Shown one piece after another: positions 45,602 through 60,779 of a DNA stretch of 64,000 nucleotides (its first letter is position 1; every line of letters starts with the position of its first letter). The stretch spans positions 3,038,001 through 3,102,000 of the forward strand of contig NC_079887.1 of NCBI RefSeq assembly GCF_029227915.1. Reading direction: 5' to 3'. The position numbers and the translations under genes are program-made. The notes beneath the pieces are model-generated. The model saw only the letters and a list, made by a program, of their open reading frames with translations. It searched no databases and was not told the origin of the DNA. This DNA comes from Hydractinia symbiolongicarpus (Eukaryota > Cnidaria > Hydrozoa > Anthoathecata > Hydractiniidae).

Positions 45602-48443
45602 TTTAAATTATTTTTTCACCACTAAAACGCATGAGACTCGTAGTTTTCAAAAATGTTTTCATTTTTGATGAGACGCTGAATAAAAGAAGTTTAATCGCCG
45701 GCAAACGAAAACCCGCGTCTTCCCGTAAATCCCGGACTCGGCCCGTATAGTCAAAAGTATACAAAGAAAGTACCCAGGGAGTAAACTCATTTCCAAAACG
45801 ATTTTTTAAATTATTTTTTCACCACTAAAACGCATGAGACTTGTAGTTTTTAAAAATGTTTTTATTTTTGATGAGAAGCTGAATAAAAGAAGTTTAATTG
45901 CCGGCAAACGAAAACCCGCGTCTTCCCGTAAATCCCGGACTCGGCCCGTATAGTCAAAAGTATACAAAGAAAGTACCCAGGGTGTAAACTCATTTCCCGA
46001 ACGATTTTTTAAATTATTATTTCACCACTAAAGCCCATGAGACTTGTAGTATTTAAAAATATTTTCATTTTTGAAGAGACGCTGAATAAAAGAAGTTTAT
46101 TCGCCGGCAAACGAAAACCTGCGATTTCCCGTAAATCCCGGACTCGGCCCGTATAGTCCAAAGTATACAAAGAAAGTACCCAGGGTGTAAACTCATTTCC
46201 CGAACGATTTTTTAAATTATTATTTTACCACTAAAGCCCATGAGACTTGTAGTATTTAAAAATATTTTCATTTTTGATGAGACGCTGAATAAAAGAAGTT
46301 TAATCGCCGGCAAACGAAAACCCGCGATTTCCCGTAAATCCCGGACTCTGCCCGTATAGTCAAAAGTATACAAAGAAAGTACCCAGGGTGTAAACTCATT
46401 ACCCGAACGATTTTTTAAATTATTATTTCACCACTAAAGCCCATGAGACTTGTAGTATTTAAAAATATTTTCATTTTTGATGAGACGCTGAATAAAAGAA
46501 GTTTAATCACGGGCGAACGAAAACCCGCGACTTCCCGTAAATCCCGGACTCGGCCCGTATAGTCAAAAGTATACAAAGGAAGTACCCAGGGAGTAAACTC
46601 ATTTCCCGAACGATTTTTTAAATTATTTTTTCACCACTAAAACGCATGAGACTTGTAGTTTTTAAAAATGTTTTCATTTTTGATGAGACGCTGAATAAAA
46701 GAAGTTCAATTGCCGGCAAACGAAAACCCGCGTCTTCCCGTAAATCCCGGACTCGGCCCGTATGGTCAAAAGTATACAAAGAAAGTACCCAGGGAGTAAA
46801 CTCATTTCCAAAACGATATTTTAAATTATCTTTTCATCACTAAAACGCTTGAGACTTGTAGTTTTCAAAAATGTTTTCATTTTTGATGAGACGCTGAATA
46901 AAAGAAGTTTAATCGCCGGCAAACGAAAACCCGCCATTTCCCGTAAACCCCGGACTCGGCCCGCATAGTCAAAAGTATACAAAGAAAGTACCCAGGGAGT
47001 AAACTCATTTCCCGAACGATTTTTTAAATTATTTTTTCACCACTAAAACGCATGAGACTCGTAGTTTTCAAAAATGTTTTCATTTTTGATGAGACGCTGA
47101 ATAAAAGAAGTTTAATCGCCGGCAAACGAAAACCCGCGTCTTCCCGTAAATCCCGGACTCGGCCCGTATAGTCAAAAGTATACAAAGAAAGTACCCAGGG
47201 AGTAAACTCATTTCCAAAACGATTTTTTAAATTATTTTTTCACCACTAAAACGCATGAGACTTGTAGTTTTTAAAAATGTTTTTATTTTTGATGAGAAGC
47301 TGAATAAAAGAAGTTTAATTGCCGGCAAACGAAAACCCGCGTCTTCCCGTAAATCCCGGACTCGGCCCGTATAGTCAAAAGTATACAAAGAAAGTACCCA
47401 GGGTGTAAACTCATTTCCCGAACGATTTTTTAAATTATTTTTTCACCACTAAAGCCCATGAGACTTGTAGTATTTAAAAATATTTTCATTTTTGATGAGA
47501 CGCTGAATAAAAGAAGTTTATTCGCCGGCAAACGAAAACCTGCGATTTCCCGTAAATTCCGGACTCGGCCCGTATAGTCCAAAGTATACAAAGAAAGTAC
47601 CCAGGGTGTAAACTCATTTCCCGAACGATTTTTTAAATTATTATTTTACCACTAAAGCCCATGAGACTTGTAGTATTTAAAAATATTTTCATTTTTGATG
47701 AGACGCTGAATAAAAGAAGTTTAATCGCCGGCAAACGAAAACCCGCGATTTCCCGTAAATCCCGGACTCTGCCCGTATAGTCAAAAGTATACAAAGAAAG
47801 TACCCAGGGTGTAAACTCATTACCCGAACGATTTTTTAAATTATCTTTTCATCACTAAAACGCTTGAGACTTGTAGTTTTCAAAAATGTTTTCATTTTTG
47901 ATGAGACGCTGAATAAAAGAAGTTTAATCGCCGGCAAACGAAAACCCGCCATTTCCTGTAAACCCCGGACTCGGCCCGCATAGTCAAAAGTATACAAAGG
48001 AAGTACCCAGGGAGTAAACTCATTTCCCGAACGATTTTTTAAATTATTTTTTCACCACTAAAACGCATGAGACTTGTAGTTTTTAAAAATGTTTTCATTT
48101 TTGATGAGACGCTGAATAAAAGAAGTTCAATTGCCGGCAAACGAAAACCCGCGTCTTCCCGTAAATCCCGGACTCGGCCCGTATGGTCAAAAGTATACAA
48201 AGAAAGTACCCAGGGAGTAAACTCATTTCCAAAACGATATTTTAAATTATCTTTTCATCACTAAAACGCTTGAGACTTGTAGTTTTCAAAAATGTTTTCA
48301 TTTTTGATGAGACGCTGAATAAAAGAAGTTTAATCGCCGGCAAACGAAAACCCGCGTCTTCCCGTAAATCCCGGACTCGGCCCGTATAGTCAAAAGTATA
48401 CAAAGAGAGTACCCAGGGAGTAAACTCATTTCCAAAACGATTT
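45602..48443. repeat. Higher-order repeat, 7 monomers (1,421 bp), interrupted by the transposon
   Basis: GAGACTCGTAG marks the unit start at 45,633 and 47,054 (offset 1,421). The CGTATGGTC monomer at 46,646 recurs at 48,067 and again at 49,894. The stretch 31,381-32,567 left of the transposon matches 45,838-47,024 at a fixed offset of 14,457 bp, so the same higher-order unit lies on both sides. Subtracting one 1,421-bp unit gives a 13,036-bp insertion. Confidence 0.85.
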
Positions 48444-50939
48444 TTTAAATTATCTTTTCATCACTAAAACGCTTGAGACTTGTAGTTTTCAAAAATGTTT
48501 TCATTTTTGATGAGACGCTGAATAAAAGAAGTTTAATCGCCGGCAAACGAAAACCCGCCATTTCCTGTAAACCCCGGACTCGGCCCGCATAGTCAAAAGT
48601 ATACAAAGAAAGTACCCAGGGAGTAAACTCATTTCCCGAACGATTTTTTAAATTATTTTTTCACCACTAAAACGCATGAGACTTGTAGTTTTCAAAAATG
48701 TTTTCATTTTTGATGAGACGCTGAATAAAAGAAGTTTAATCGCCGGCAAACGATAACCTGCGATTTCCCGTAAATCCCGGACTCGGCCCGTATAGTCAAA
48801 AGTATACAAAGAAAGTACCCAGGGTGTAAACTCATTTCCCGAACGATTTTTTAAATTATTATTTCACCACTAAAGCCCATGAGACTTGTAGTATTTAAAA
48901 ATATTTTCATTTTTGATGAGACGCTGAATAAAAGAAGTTTAATTGCCGGCAAACGAAAACCTGCGATTTCCCGTAAATCCCGGACTCGGCCCGTATAGTT
49001 AAAAGTATACAAAGAAAGTACCCAGGGAGTAAACTCATTTCCCGAACGATTTTTTAAATTATTTTTTCACCACTAAAACGCATGAGACTTGTAGTTTTTA
49101 AAAATGTTTTTATTTTTGATGAGAAGCTGAATAAAAGAAGTTTAATTGCCGGCAAACGAAAACCCGCGTCTTCCCGTAAATCCCGGACTCGGCCCGTATA
49201 GTCAAAAGTATACAAAGAAAGTACCCAGGGTGTAAACTCATTTCCCGAACGATTTTTTAAATTATTATTTCACCACTATAGCCCATGAGACTTGTAGTAT
49301 TTAAAAATATTTTCATTTTTGATGAGACGCTGAATAAAAGAAGTTTAATCGCCGGCAAACGAAAACCTGCGATTTCCCGTAAATTTCGGACTCGGCCCGT
49401 ATAGTCCAAAGTATACAAAGAAAGTACCCAGGGTGTAAACTCATTTCCCGAACGATTTTTTAAATTATTATTTTACCACTAAAGCCCATGAGACTTGTAG
49501 TATTTAAAAATATTTTCATTTTTGATGAGACGCTGAATAAAAGAAGTTTAATCGCCGGCAAACGAAAACCCGCGATTTCCCGTAAATCCCGGACTCTGCC
49601 CGTATAGTCAAAAGTATACAAAGAAATTACCCAGGGTGTAAACTCATTACCCGAACGATTTTTTAAATTATTATTTCACCACTAAAGCCCATGAGACTTG
49701 TAGTATTTAAAAATATTTTCATTTTTGATGAGACGCTGAATAAAAGAAGTTTAATCGCCGGCGAACGAAAACCCGCGACTTCCCGTAAATCCCGGACTCG
49801 GCCCGTATAGTCAAAAGTATACAAAGGAAGTACCCAGGGAGTAAACTCATTTCCCGAACGATTTTTTAAATTATTTTTTCACCACTAAAACGCATGAGAC
49901 TTGTAGTTTTTAAAAATGTTTTCATTTTTGATGAGACGCTGAATAAAAGAAGTTCAATTGCCGGCAAACGAAAACCCGCGTCTTCCCGTAAATCCCGGAC
50001 TCGGCCCGTATGGTCAAAAGTATACAAAGAAAGTACCCAGGGAGTAAACTCATTTCCAAAACGATATTTTAAATTATCTTTTCATCACTAAAACGCTTGA
50101 GACTTGTAGTTTTTAAAAATGTTTTCATTTTTGATGAGACGCTGAATAAAATAAGTTTAATCGCCGGCAAACGAAAACCCGCCATTTCCCGTAAACCCCG
50201 GACTCGGCCCGCATAGTCAAAAGTATACAAAGAAAGTACCCAGGGAGTAAACTCATTTCCCGAACGATTTTTTAAATTATTTTTTCCCCACTAAAACGCA
50301 TGAGACTTGTAGTTTTCAAAAATGTTTTCATTTTTGATGAGACGCTGAATAAAAGAAGTTTAATCGCCGGCAAACGAAAACCCGCGTCTTCCCGTAAATC
50401 CCAGACTCGGCCCGTATAGTCAAAAGTATACAAAGAAAGTACCCAGGGAGTAAACTCATTTCCAAAACGATATTTTAAATTATCTTTTCATCACTAAAAC
50501 GCTTGAGACTTGTAGTTTTCAAAGATGTTTTCATTTTTGATGAGACGCTGAATAAAAGAAGTTTAATCGCCGGCAAACGAAAACCCGCCATTTCCAGTAA
50601 ACCCCGGACTCGGCCCGCATAGTCAAAAGTATACAAAGAAAGTACCCAGGGAGTAAACTCATTTCCCGAACGATTTTTTAAATTATTTTTTCCCCACTAA
50701 AACGCATGAGACTTGTAGTTTTCAAAAATGTTTTCATTTTTGATGAGACGCTGAATAAAAGAAGTTTAATCGCCGGCAAACGAAAACCCGCGTCTTCCCG
50801 TAAATCCCGGACTCGGCCCGTATAGTCAAAAGTATACAAAGAAAGTACCCAGGGTGTAAACTCATTTCCCGAACGATTTTTTAAATTATTATTTCACCAC
50901 TCAAGCCCATGAGACTTGTAGTATTTAAAAATATTTTCA

Positions 50940-53900
50940 TTTTTGATGAGACCGTGAATAAAAGAAGTTTAATCGCCGGCAAACGAAAACCTGCGATTTC
51001 CCGTAAATCCCGGACTCGGCCCGTATAGTCAAAAGTATACAAAGAAAGTACCCAGGGAGTAAACTCATTTCCCGAACGATTTTTTAAATTATTTTTTCAC
51101 CACTAAAACGCATGAGACTTGTAGTTTTTAAAAATGTTTTCATTTTTGATGAGACGCTGAATAAAAGAAGTTTAATCGCCGGCAAACGAAAACCCGCCAT
51201 TTCCCGTAAACCCCGGACTCGGCCCGCATAGTCAAAAGTATACAAAGAAAGTACCCAGGGAGTAAACTCATTTCCCGAACGATTTTTTAAATTATTTTTT
51301 CCCCACTAAAACGCATGAGACTTGTAGTTTTCAAAAATGTTTTCATTTTTGATGAGACGCTGAATAAAAGAAGTTTAATCGCCGGCAAACGAAAACCCGC
51401 GTCTTCCCGTAAATCCCAGACTCGGCCCGTATAGTCAAAAGTATACAAAGAAAGTACCCAGGGAGTAAACTCATTTCCAAAACGATTTTTTAAATTATCT
51501 TATCATCACTAAAACGCTTGAGACTTGTAGTTTTCAAAAATGTTTTCATATTTGATGAGACGCTGAATAAAAGAAGTTTAATCGCCGGCAAACGAAAACC
51601 CGCCATTTCCCGTAAACCCCGGACTCGGCCACATAGTCAAAAGTATACAAAGAAAGTACCCAGGGAGTAAACTCATTTCCCGAACGATTTTTTAAATTAT
51701 TTTTTCACCACTAAAACGCATGAGACTTGTAGTTTTTAAAAATGTTTTCATTTTTGATGAGACGCTGAATAAAAGAAGTTTAATCGCCGGCAAACGAAAA
51801 CCTGCGATTTCCCGTAAATCCCGGACTCGGCCCGTATAGTCAAAAGTATACAAAGAAAGTACCCAGGGTGTAAACTCATTTCCCGAACGATTTTTTAAAT
51901 TATTATTTCACCACTAAAGCCCATGAGACTTGTAGTTTTTAAAAATGTTTTCATTTTTGATGAGACGCTGAATAAAAGAAGTTTAATTGCCGGCAAACGA
52001 AACCCGCGTCTTCCCGTAAATCCCGGACTCGGCCCGTATAGTCAAAAGTATACAAAGAAAGTACCCAGGGAGTAAACTCATTTCCCAAATGATATTTTAA
52101 ATTAGCTTTTCATCACTAAAACGCTTGAGACTTGTAGTTTTCAAAAATGTTTTCATTTTTGATGAGACGCTGAATAAAAGAAGTTTAATCGCCGGCAAAC
52201 GAAAACCCGCCATTTCCCGTAAACCCCGGACTCGGCCCGCATAGTCAAAAGTATACAAAGAAAGTACCCAGGGAGTAAACTCATTTCCCGAACGATTTTT
52301 TAAATTATTTTTTCACCACTAAAACGCATGAGACTTGTAGTTTTCAAAAATGTTTTCATTTTTGATGAGACGCTGAATAAAAGAAGTTTAATCGCCGGCA
52401 AACGAAAACCTGCGATTTCCCGTAAATCCCGGACTCGGCCCGTATAGTCAAAAGTATACAAACAAAGTACCCAGGGAGTAAACTCATTTCCCGAACGATT
52501 TTTTAAATTATTTTTTCACCACTAAAACGCATGAGACTTGTAGTTTTTAAAAATGTTTTCATTTTTGATGAGACCGTGAATAAAAGAAGTTTAATCGCCG
52601 GCAAACGAAAACCTGCGATTTCCCGTAAATCCCGGACTCGGCCCGTATAGTCAAAAGTATACAAAGAAAGTACCCAGGGAGTAAACTCATTTCCCGAACG
52701 ATTTTTTAAATTATTTTTTCACCACTAAAACGCATGAGACTTGTAGTTTTTAAAAATGTTTTCATTTTTGATGAGACGCTGAATAAAAGAAGTTTAATCG
52801 CCGGCAAACGAAAACCCGCCATTTCCCGTAAACCCCGGACTCGGCCCGCATAGTCAAAAGTATACAAAGAAAGTACCCAGGGAGTAAACTCATTTCCCGA
52901 ACGATTTTTTAAATTATTTTTTCCCCACTAAAACGCATGAGACTTGTAGTTTTCAAAAATGTTTTCATTTTTGATGAGACGCTGAATAAAAGAAGTTTAA
53001 TCGCCGGCAAACGAAAACCCGCGTCTTCCCGTAAATCCCAGACTCGGCCCGTATAGTCAAAAGTATACAAAGAAAGTACCCAGGGAGTAAACTCATTTCC
53101 AAAACGATTTTTTAAATTATCTTATCATCACTAAAACGCTTGAGACTTGTAGTTTTCAAAAATGTTTTCATATTTGATGAGACGCTGAATAAAAGAAGTT
53201 TAATCGCCGGCAAACGAAAACCCGCCATTTCCCGTAAACCCCGGACTCGGCCACATAGTCAAAAGTATACAAAGAAAGTACCCAGGGAGTAAACTCATTT
53301 CCCGAACGATTTTTTAAATTATTTTTTCACCACTAAAACGCATGAGACTTGTAGTTTTTAAAAATGTTTTCATTTTTGATGAGACGCTGAATAAAAGAAG
53401 TTTAATCGCCGGCAAACGAAAACCTGCGATTTCCCGTAAATCCCGGACTCGGCCCGTATAGTCAAAAGTATACAAAGAAAGTACCCAGGGTGTAAACTCA
53501 TTTCCCGAACGATTTTTTAAATTATTATTTCACCACTAAAGCCCATGAGACTTGTAGTTTTTAAAAATGTTTTCATTTTTGATGAGACGCTGAATAAAAG
53601 AAGTTTAATTGCCGGCAAACGAAACCCGCGTCTTCCCGTAAATCCCGGACTCGGCCCGTATAGTCAAAAGTATACAAAGAAAGTACCCAGGGAGTAAACT
53701 CATTTCCCAAATGATATTTTAAATTAGCTTTTCATCACTAAAACGCTTGAGACTTGTAGTTTTCAAAAATGTTTTCATTTTTGATGAGACGCTGAATAAA
53801 AGAAGTTTAATCGCCGGCAAACGAAAACCCGCCATTTCCCGTAAACCCCGGACTCGGCCCGCATAGTCAAAAGTATACAAAGAAAGTACCCAGGGAGTAA

Positions 53901-54180
53901 ACTCATTTCCCGAACGATTTTTTAAATTATTTTTTCACCACTAAAACGCATGAGACTTGTAGTTTTCAAAAATGTTTTCATTTTTGATGAGACGCTGAAT
54001 AAAAGAAGTTTAATCGCCGGCAAACGAAAACCTGCGATTTCCCGTAAATCCCGGACTCGGCCCGTATAGTCAAAAGTATACAAACAAAGTACCCAGGGAG
54101 TAAACTCATTTCCCGAACGATTTTTTAAATTATTTTTTCACCACTAAAACGCATGAGACTTGTAGTTTTTAAAAATGTTT
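50940..54180. repeat. Higher-order repeat, 8 monomers (1,622 bp)
   Basis: Shared rare variants at a constant 1,622-bp offset: GAGACCGTGAATA at 50,948 and 52,570, TATCATCACTAAA at 51,501 and 53,123, and GGCCACATAGTC with its ACATAG at 51,631 and 53,253. The blocks are nearly identical, indicating a recent duplication. Confidence 0.85.
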
Positions 54181-57100
54181 TCATTTTTGATGAGACGCTG
54201 AATAAAAGAAGTTTAATTGCCGGCAAACGAAAACCCGCGTCTTCCCGTAAATCCCGGACTCGGCCCGTATAGTCAAAAGTATACAAAGAAAGTACCCAGG
54301 GAGTAAACTCATTTCCGTAATGATATTTTAAAATAATTTTCACCACTAAAACGCATGAGACTTGTAGTTTTCAAAAATGTTTTCATTTTTGATAAGACGC
54401 TTAATGAAAGATGTTTAATCGCCGGCAAACGAAAACCTCCGATTTCCCGTAAATCCCGGGCTTGGCCCGTATAGTCGAATGTATGCAAAGAAAGTACCCT
54501 GTGAGTAAACTCATTTCCGAAACGATTTTTTCAATTATCTTTTCACCACTAAAACGCATGAGACTTGCAGGTTTCAAAAATGTTTTCATTTTTGACGAGA
54601 CGCTTAATAAAAGAGGTTTAATCGCCGGCAAAGGAAATCCCGCGATTTCCCGTAAATCCCGGGCTTGGCCCATATAGTCGAATGTATACAAAGAAAGTAC
54701 CCAGGGAGTAAACTTATTTCCCGAACGATTTTTTAAATTTTTTTTTCACCACTAAAACGCATGAGACTTGTAGTTTTCAAAAATGTTTTCATTTTTGATG
54801 AGACGCTTAATGAAAGAGGTTTAATCGCCGGCAAACGAAAACCCGCGATTTCCCGTAAATCCCGGACTTGACCCGTATAGTCGAATGTATACAAAGAAAG
54901 TACCCTGTGAGTAAACTCCTTTCCAGAACGATTTTTTAATTTATTTTTTCAACACTAAAACGCATGAGACTTGTAGTTTTTAAAAATGTTTTCATTTTTG
55001 ATGAGACGCTGAATAAAAGAAGTTTAATCGCCGGCAAACGAAAACCCGCCATTTCCCGTAAACCCCGGACTCGGGCCGCATAGTCAAAAGTATACAAAGA
55101 AAGTACCCAGGGAGTAAACTCATTTCCAAAACGATTTTTTAAATTATCTTTTCATCACTAAAACGCTTGAGACTTGTAGTTTTCAAAAATGTTTTCATTT
55201 TTGATGAGACGCTGAATAAAAGAAGTTTAATCGCCGGCAAACGAAAACCCGCCATTTCCCGGAAACCCCGGGCTCGGTCCGCATAGTCAAAAGTATACAA
55301 AGAAAGTACCCAGGGAGTAAACTCATTTCCCGAACGATTTTTTAAATTATCTTTTCATCACTAAAACGCTTGAGACTTGTAGTTTTCAAAAATGTTTTCA
55401 TTTTTGATGAGACGCTGAATAAAAGAAGTTTAATCGCCGGCAAACGAAAACCCGCCATTTCCCGTAAACCCCGGGCTCGGTCCGCATAGTCAAAAGTATA
55501 CAAAGAAAGTACCCAGGGAGTAAACTCATTTCCCGAACGATTTTTTAAATTATCTTTTCATCACTAAAACGCTTGAGACTTGTAGTTTTCAAAAATGTTA
55601 TCATTTTTGATGAGACGCTGAATAAAAGAAGTTTAATCGCCGGCAAACGAAAACCCGCCATTTCCCGTAAACCCCGGACTCGGCCCGCATAGTCAAAAGT
55701 ATACAAAGAAAGTACCCAGGGAGTAAACTCATTTCCCGAACGATTTTTTAAATTATTTTTTCACCACTAAAACGCATGAGACTTGTAGTTTTCAAAAATG
55801 TTTTCATTTTTGATGAGACGCTGAATAAAAGAAGTTTAATCGCCGGCAAACGAAAACCTGCAATTTCCCGTAAATCCCGGACTCGGCCCGTATAGTCAAA
55901 AGTATACAAAGAAAGTACCCAGGGCGTAAACTCATTTCCCGAACGATTTTTTAAATTATTATTTCACCACTAAAGCCCATGAGACTTGTAGTATTTAAAA
56001 ATATTTTTATTTTTGATGAGACGCTGAATAAAAGAAGTTTAATCGCCGGCAAACGAAAACCTGCGATTTCCCGTAAATCCCGGACTCGGCCCGTATAGTC
56101 AAAAGTATACAAAGAAAGTACCCAGGGAGTAAACTCATTTCCCGAACGATTTTTTAAATTATTTTTTCACCACTAAAACGCATGAGACTTGTAGTTTTTA
56201 AAAATGTTTTCATTTTTGATGAGACGCTGAATAAAAGAAGTTTAATCGCCGGCAAACGAAAACCCGCCATTTCCTGTAAACCCCGGACTCGGCCCGCATA
56301 GTCAAAAGTATACAAAGAAAGTACCCAGGGAGTAAACTCATTTCCTGAACGATTTTTTAAATTATTATTTCACCACTAAAGCCCATGAGACTTGTAGTAT
56401 TTAAAAACATATTCATTTTTGATGAGACGCTGAATAAAAGAAGTTTAATCGCCGGCAAACGAAAACCTGCGATTTCCCGTAAATCCCGGACTCGGCCCGT
56501 ATAGTCAAAAGTATACAAAGAAAGTACCCAGGGAGTAAACTCATTTCCCGAACGATTTTTTAAATTATTTTTTCACCACTAAAACGCATGAGACTTGTAG
56601 TTTTTAAAAATGTTTTCATTTTTGATGAGAAGCTGAATAAAAGAAGTTTAATTGCCGGCAAACGAAAACCCGCGTCTTCCCGTAAATCCCGGACTCGGCC
56701 CGTATAGTCAAAAGTATACGAAGAAAGTACCCAGGGTGTAAACTCATTTCCCGAACGATTTTTTAAATTATTATTTCACCACTAAAGCCCATGAGACTTG
56801 TAGTACTTAAAAATATTTTCATTTTTGATGAGACGCTGAATAAAAGAAGTTTAATCGCCGGCAAACGAAAACCTGCGATTTCCCGTAAATCCCAGACTCG
56901 CCCGTATAGTCCAAAGTATACAAAGAAAGTACCCAGGGTGTAAACTCATTTCCCGAACGATTTTTTAAATTATTATTATACCACTAAAGCCCATGAGACT
57001 TGTAGTATTTAAAAATATTTTCATTTTTGATGAGACGCTGAATAAAAGAAGTTTAATCGCCGGCAAACGAAAACCCGCGATTTCCCGTAAATCCCGGACT

Positions 57101-60100
57101 CTGCCCGTATAGTCAAAAGTATACAAAGAAAGTACCCAGGGTGTAAACTCATTTCCCGAACGATTTTTTAAATTATTATTTCACCACTAAAGCCCATGAG
57201 ACCTGTAGTATTTAAAAATATTTTCATTTTTGATGAGACGCTAATAAAAGAAGTTTAATCGCCGGCGAACGAAAACCCGCGACTTCCAGTAAATCCCGGA
57301 CTCGGCCCGTATAGTCAAAAGTATACAAAGAAAGTACCCAGGGAGTAAACTCATTTCCCGAACGATTTTTTAAATTATTTTTTCACCACTAAAACGCATG
57401 AGACTTGTAGTTTTTAAAAATGTTTTCATTTTTGATGAGACGCTGAATAAAAGAAGTTTAATTGCCGGCAAACGAAAACCCGCGACTTCCCGTAAATCCC
57501 GGACTCGGCCCGTATGGTCAAAAGTATACAAAGGAAGTACCCAGGGAGTAAACTCATTTCCAAAACGATATTTTAAATTATCTTTTCATCACTAAAACGC
57601 TTGAGACTTGTAGTTTTCAAAAATGTTTTCATTTTTGATGAGACGCTGAATAAAAGAAGTTTAATCGCCGGCAAACGAAAACCCGCCATTTCCCGTAAAC
57701 CCCGGACTCGGCCCGCATAGTCAAAAGTATACAAAGAAAGTACCCAGGGAGTAAACTCATTTCCCGAACGATTTTTTAAATTATTTTTTCCCCACTAAAA
57801 CGCATGAGACTTGTAGTTTTCAAAAATGTTTTCATTTTTGATGAGACGCTGAATAAAAGAAGTTTAATCGCCGGCAAACGAAAACCCGCGTCTTCCCGTA
57901 AATCCCGGACTCGGCCCGTATAGTCAAAAGTATACAAAGAAAGTACCCAGGGAGTAAACTCATTTCCAAAACGATTTTTTAAATTATCTTTTCATCACTA
58001 AAACGCTTGAGACTTGTAGTTTTCAAAAATGTTTTCATTTTTGATGAGACGCTGAATAAAAGAAGTTTAATCGCCGGCAAACGAAAACCCGCCATTTCCC
58101 GTAAACCCCGGACTCTGCCCGCATAGTCAAAAGTATACAAAGAAAGTACCCAGGGAGTAAACTCATTTCCCGAACGATTTTTTAAATTATTTTTTCACCA
58201 CTAAAACGCATGAGACTTGTAGTTTTCAAAAATGTTTTCATTTTTGATGAGACGCTGAATAAAAGAAGTTTAATCGCCGGCAAACGAAAAGCTGCGATTT
58301 CCCGTAAATCCCGGACTCGGCCCGTATAGTCAAAAGTATACAAAGAAAGTACCCAGGGAGTAAACTCATTTCCCGAACGATTTTTTAAATTATTATTTCA
58401 CCACTAAAGCCCATGAGACTTGTAGTATTTAAAAACATATTCATTTTTGATGAGACGCTGAATAAAAGAAGTTTAATCGCCGGCAAACGAAAACCTGCGA
58501 TTTCCCGTAAATCCCGGACTCGGCCCGTATAGTCAAAAGTATACAAAGAAAGTACCCAGGGAGTAAACTCATTTCCCGAACGATTTTTTAAATTATTTTT
58601 TCACCACTAAAACGCATGAGACTTGTAGTTTTTAAAAATGTTTTCATTTTTGATGAGAAGCTGAATAAAAGAAGTTTAATTGCCGGCAAACGAAAACCCG
58701 CGTCTTCCTGTAAATCCCGGACTCGGCCCGTATAGTCAAAAGTATACAAAGAAAGTACCCAGGGTGTAAACTCATTTCCCGAACGATTTTTTAAATTATT
58801 ATTTCACCACTAAAGCCCATGAGACTTGTAGTACTTAAAAATATTTTCATTTTTGATGAGACGCTGAATAAAAGAAGTTTAATCGCTGGCAAACGAAAAC
58901 CTGCGATTTCCCGTAAATCCCGGACTCGCCCGTATAGTCCAAAGTATACAAAGAAAGTACCCAGGGTGTAAACTCATTTCCCGAACGATTTTTTAAATTA
59001 TTATTTTACCACTAAAGCCCATGAGACTTGTAGTGTTTAAAAATATTTTCATTTTTGATGAGACGCTGAATAAAAGAAGTTTAATCGCCGGCAAACGAAA
59101 ACCTGCGATTTCCCGTAAATCCCGGACTCGCCCGTATAGTCCAAAGTATACAAAGAAAGTACCCAGGGTGTAAACTCATTTCCCGAACGATTTTTTAAAT
59201 TATTATTTTACCACTAAAGCCCATGAGACTTGTAGTGTTTAAAAATATTTTCATTTTTGATGAGACGCTGAATAAAAGAAGTTTAATCGCCGGCAAACGA
59301 AAACCCGCGATTTCCAGTAAATCCCGCACTCTGCCCGTATAGTCAAAAGTATACAAAGAAAGTACCCAGGGTGTAAACTCATTTCCCGAACGATTTTTTA
59401 AATTATTATTTCACCACTAAAGCCCATGAGACTTGTAGTTTTTAAAAATGTTAATATTTTTGATGAGACGCTGAATAAAAGAAGTTTAATTGCCGGCAAA
59501 CGAAAACCCGCGTCTTCCCGTAAATCCCGGACTCGGCCCGTATAGTCAAAAGTATACAAAGAAAGTACCCAGGGAGTACACTCATTTCGCAAATGATATT
59601 TTTAATTATCTTTTCATCACTAAAACGCTTGAGACTTGTAGTTTTCAAAAATGTTTTCATTTTTGATGAGATGCTGAATAAAAGAAGTTTAATCGCCGGC
59701 AAACGAAAACACGCCATTTCCCGTAAACCCCGGACTCGGCCCGCATAGTCAAAAGTATACAAAGAAAGTACCCAGGGAGTAAACTCATTTCCCGAACGAT
59801 TTTTTAAATTATTTTTTCACCACTAAAACGCATGAGACTTGTAGTTTTCAAAAATGTTTTCATTTTTGATGAGACGCTGAATAAAAGAAGTTTAATCGCC
59901 GGCAAACGAAAACCTGCGATTTCCCGTAAATCCCAGACTCGGCCCGTATAGTCAAAAGTATACAAAGAAAGTACCCAGAGAGTACACTCATTTCCCAAAT
60001 GATATTTTTAATTATCTTTTCATCACTAAAACGCTTGAGACTTGTAGTTTTCAAAAATGTTTTCATTTTTGATGAGATGCTGAATAAAAGAAGTTTAATC

Positions 60101-60779
60101 GCCGGCAAACGAAAACACGCCATTTCCCGTAAACCCCGGACTCGGCCCGCATAGTCAAAAGTATACAAAGAAAGTACCCAGGGAGTAAACTCATTTCCCG
60201 AACGATTTTTTAAATTATTTTTTCACCACTAAAACGCATGAGACTTGTAGTTTTCAAAAATGTTTTCATTTTTGATGAGACGCTGAATAAAAGAAGTTTA
60301 ATCGCCGGCAAACGAAAACCTGCGATTTCCCGTAAATCCCAGACTCGGCCCGTATAGTCAAAAGTATACAAAGAAAGTACCCAGGGTGTAAACTCATTTC
60401 CCGAACGATTTTTTAAATTATTATTTCACCACTAAAGCCCATGAGACTTGTAGTATTTAAAAATATTTTCATTTTTGATGAGACGCTGAATAAAAGAAGT
60501 TTAATCGCCGGCAAACGAAAACCTGCGATTTCCCGTAAATCCCGGACTCGGCCCGTATAGTCAAAAGTATACAAAGAAAGTACCCTGTGAGCAAACTCAT
60601 TTCCCGAACGAATTTTTAAATTATTTTTTCACCACTAAAACGAATGAGACTTGTAGTTTTCAGAAATGTTTTCATTTTTGATGAAACGCTTAATAAAAGA
60701 AGTTTAATCGCCGGCAAACGAAAACCTGCGATTTCCCGTAAATCCCGGACTCGGCCCGTATAGTCAAAAGTATACAAAG

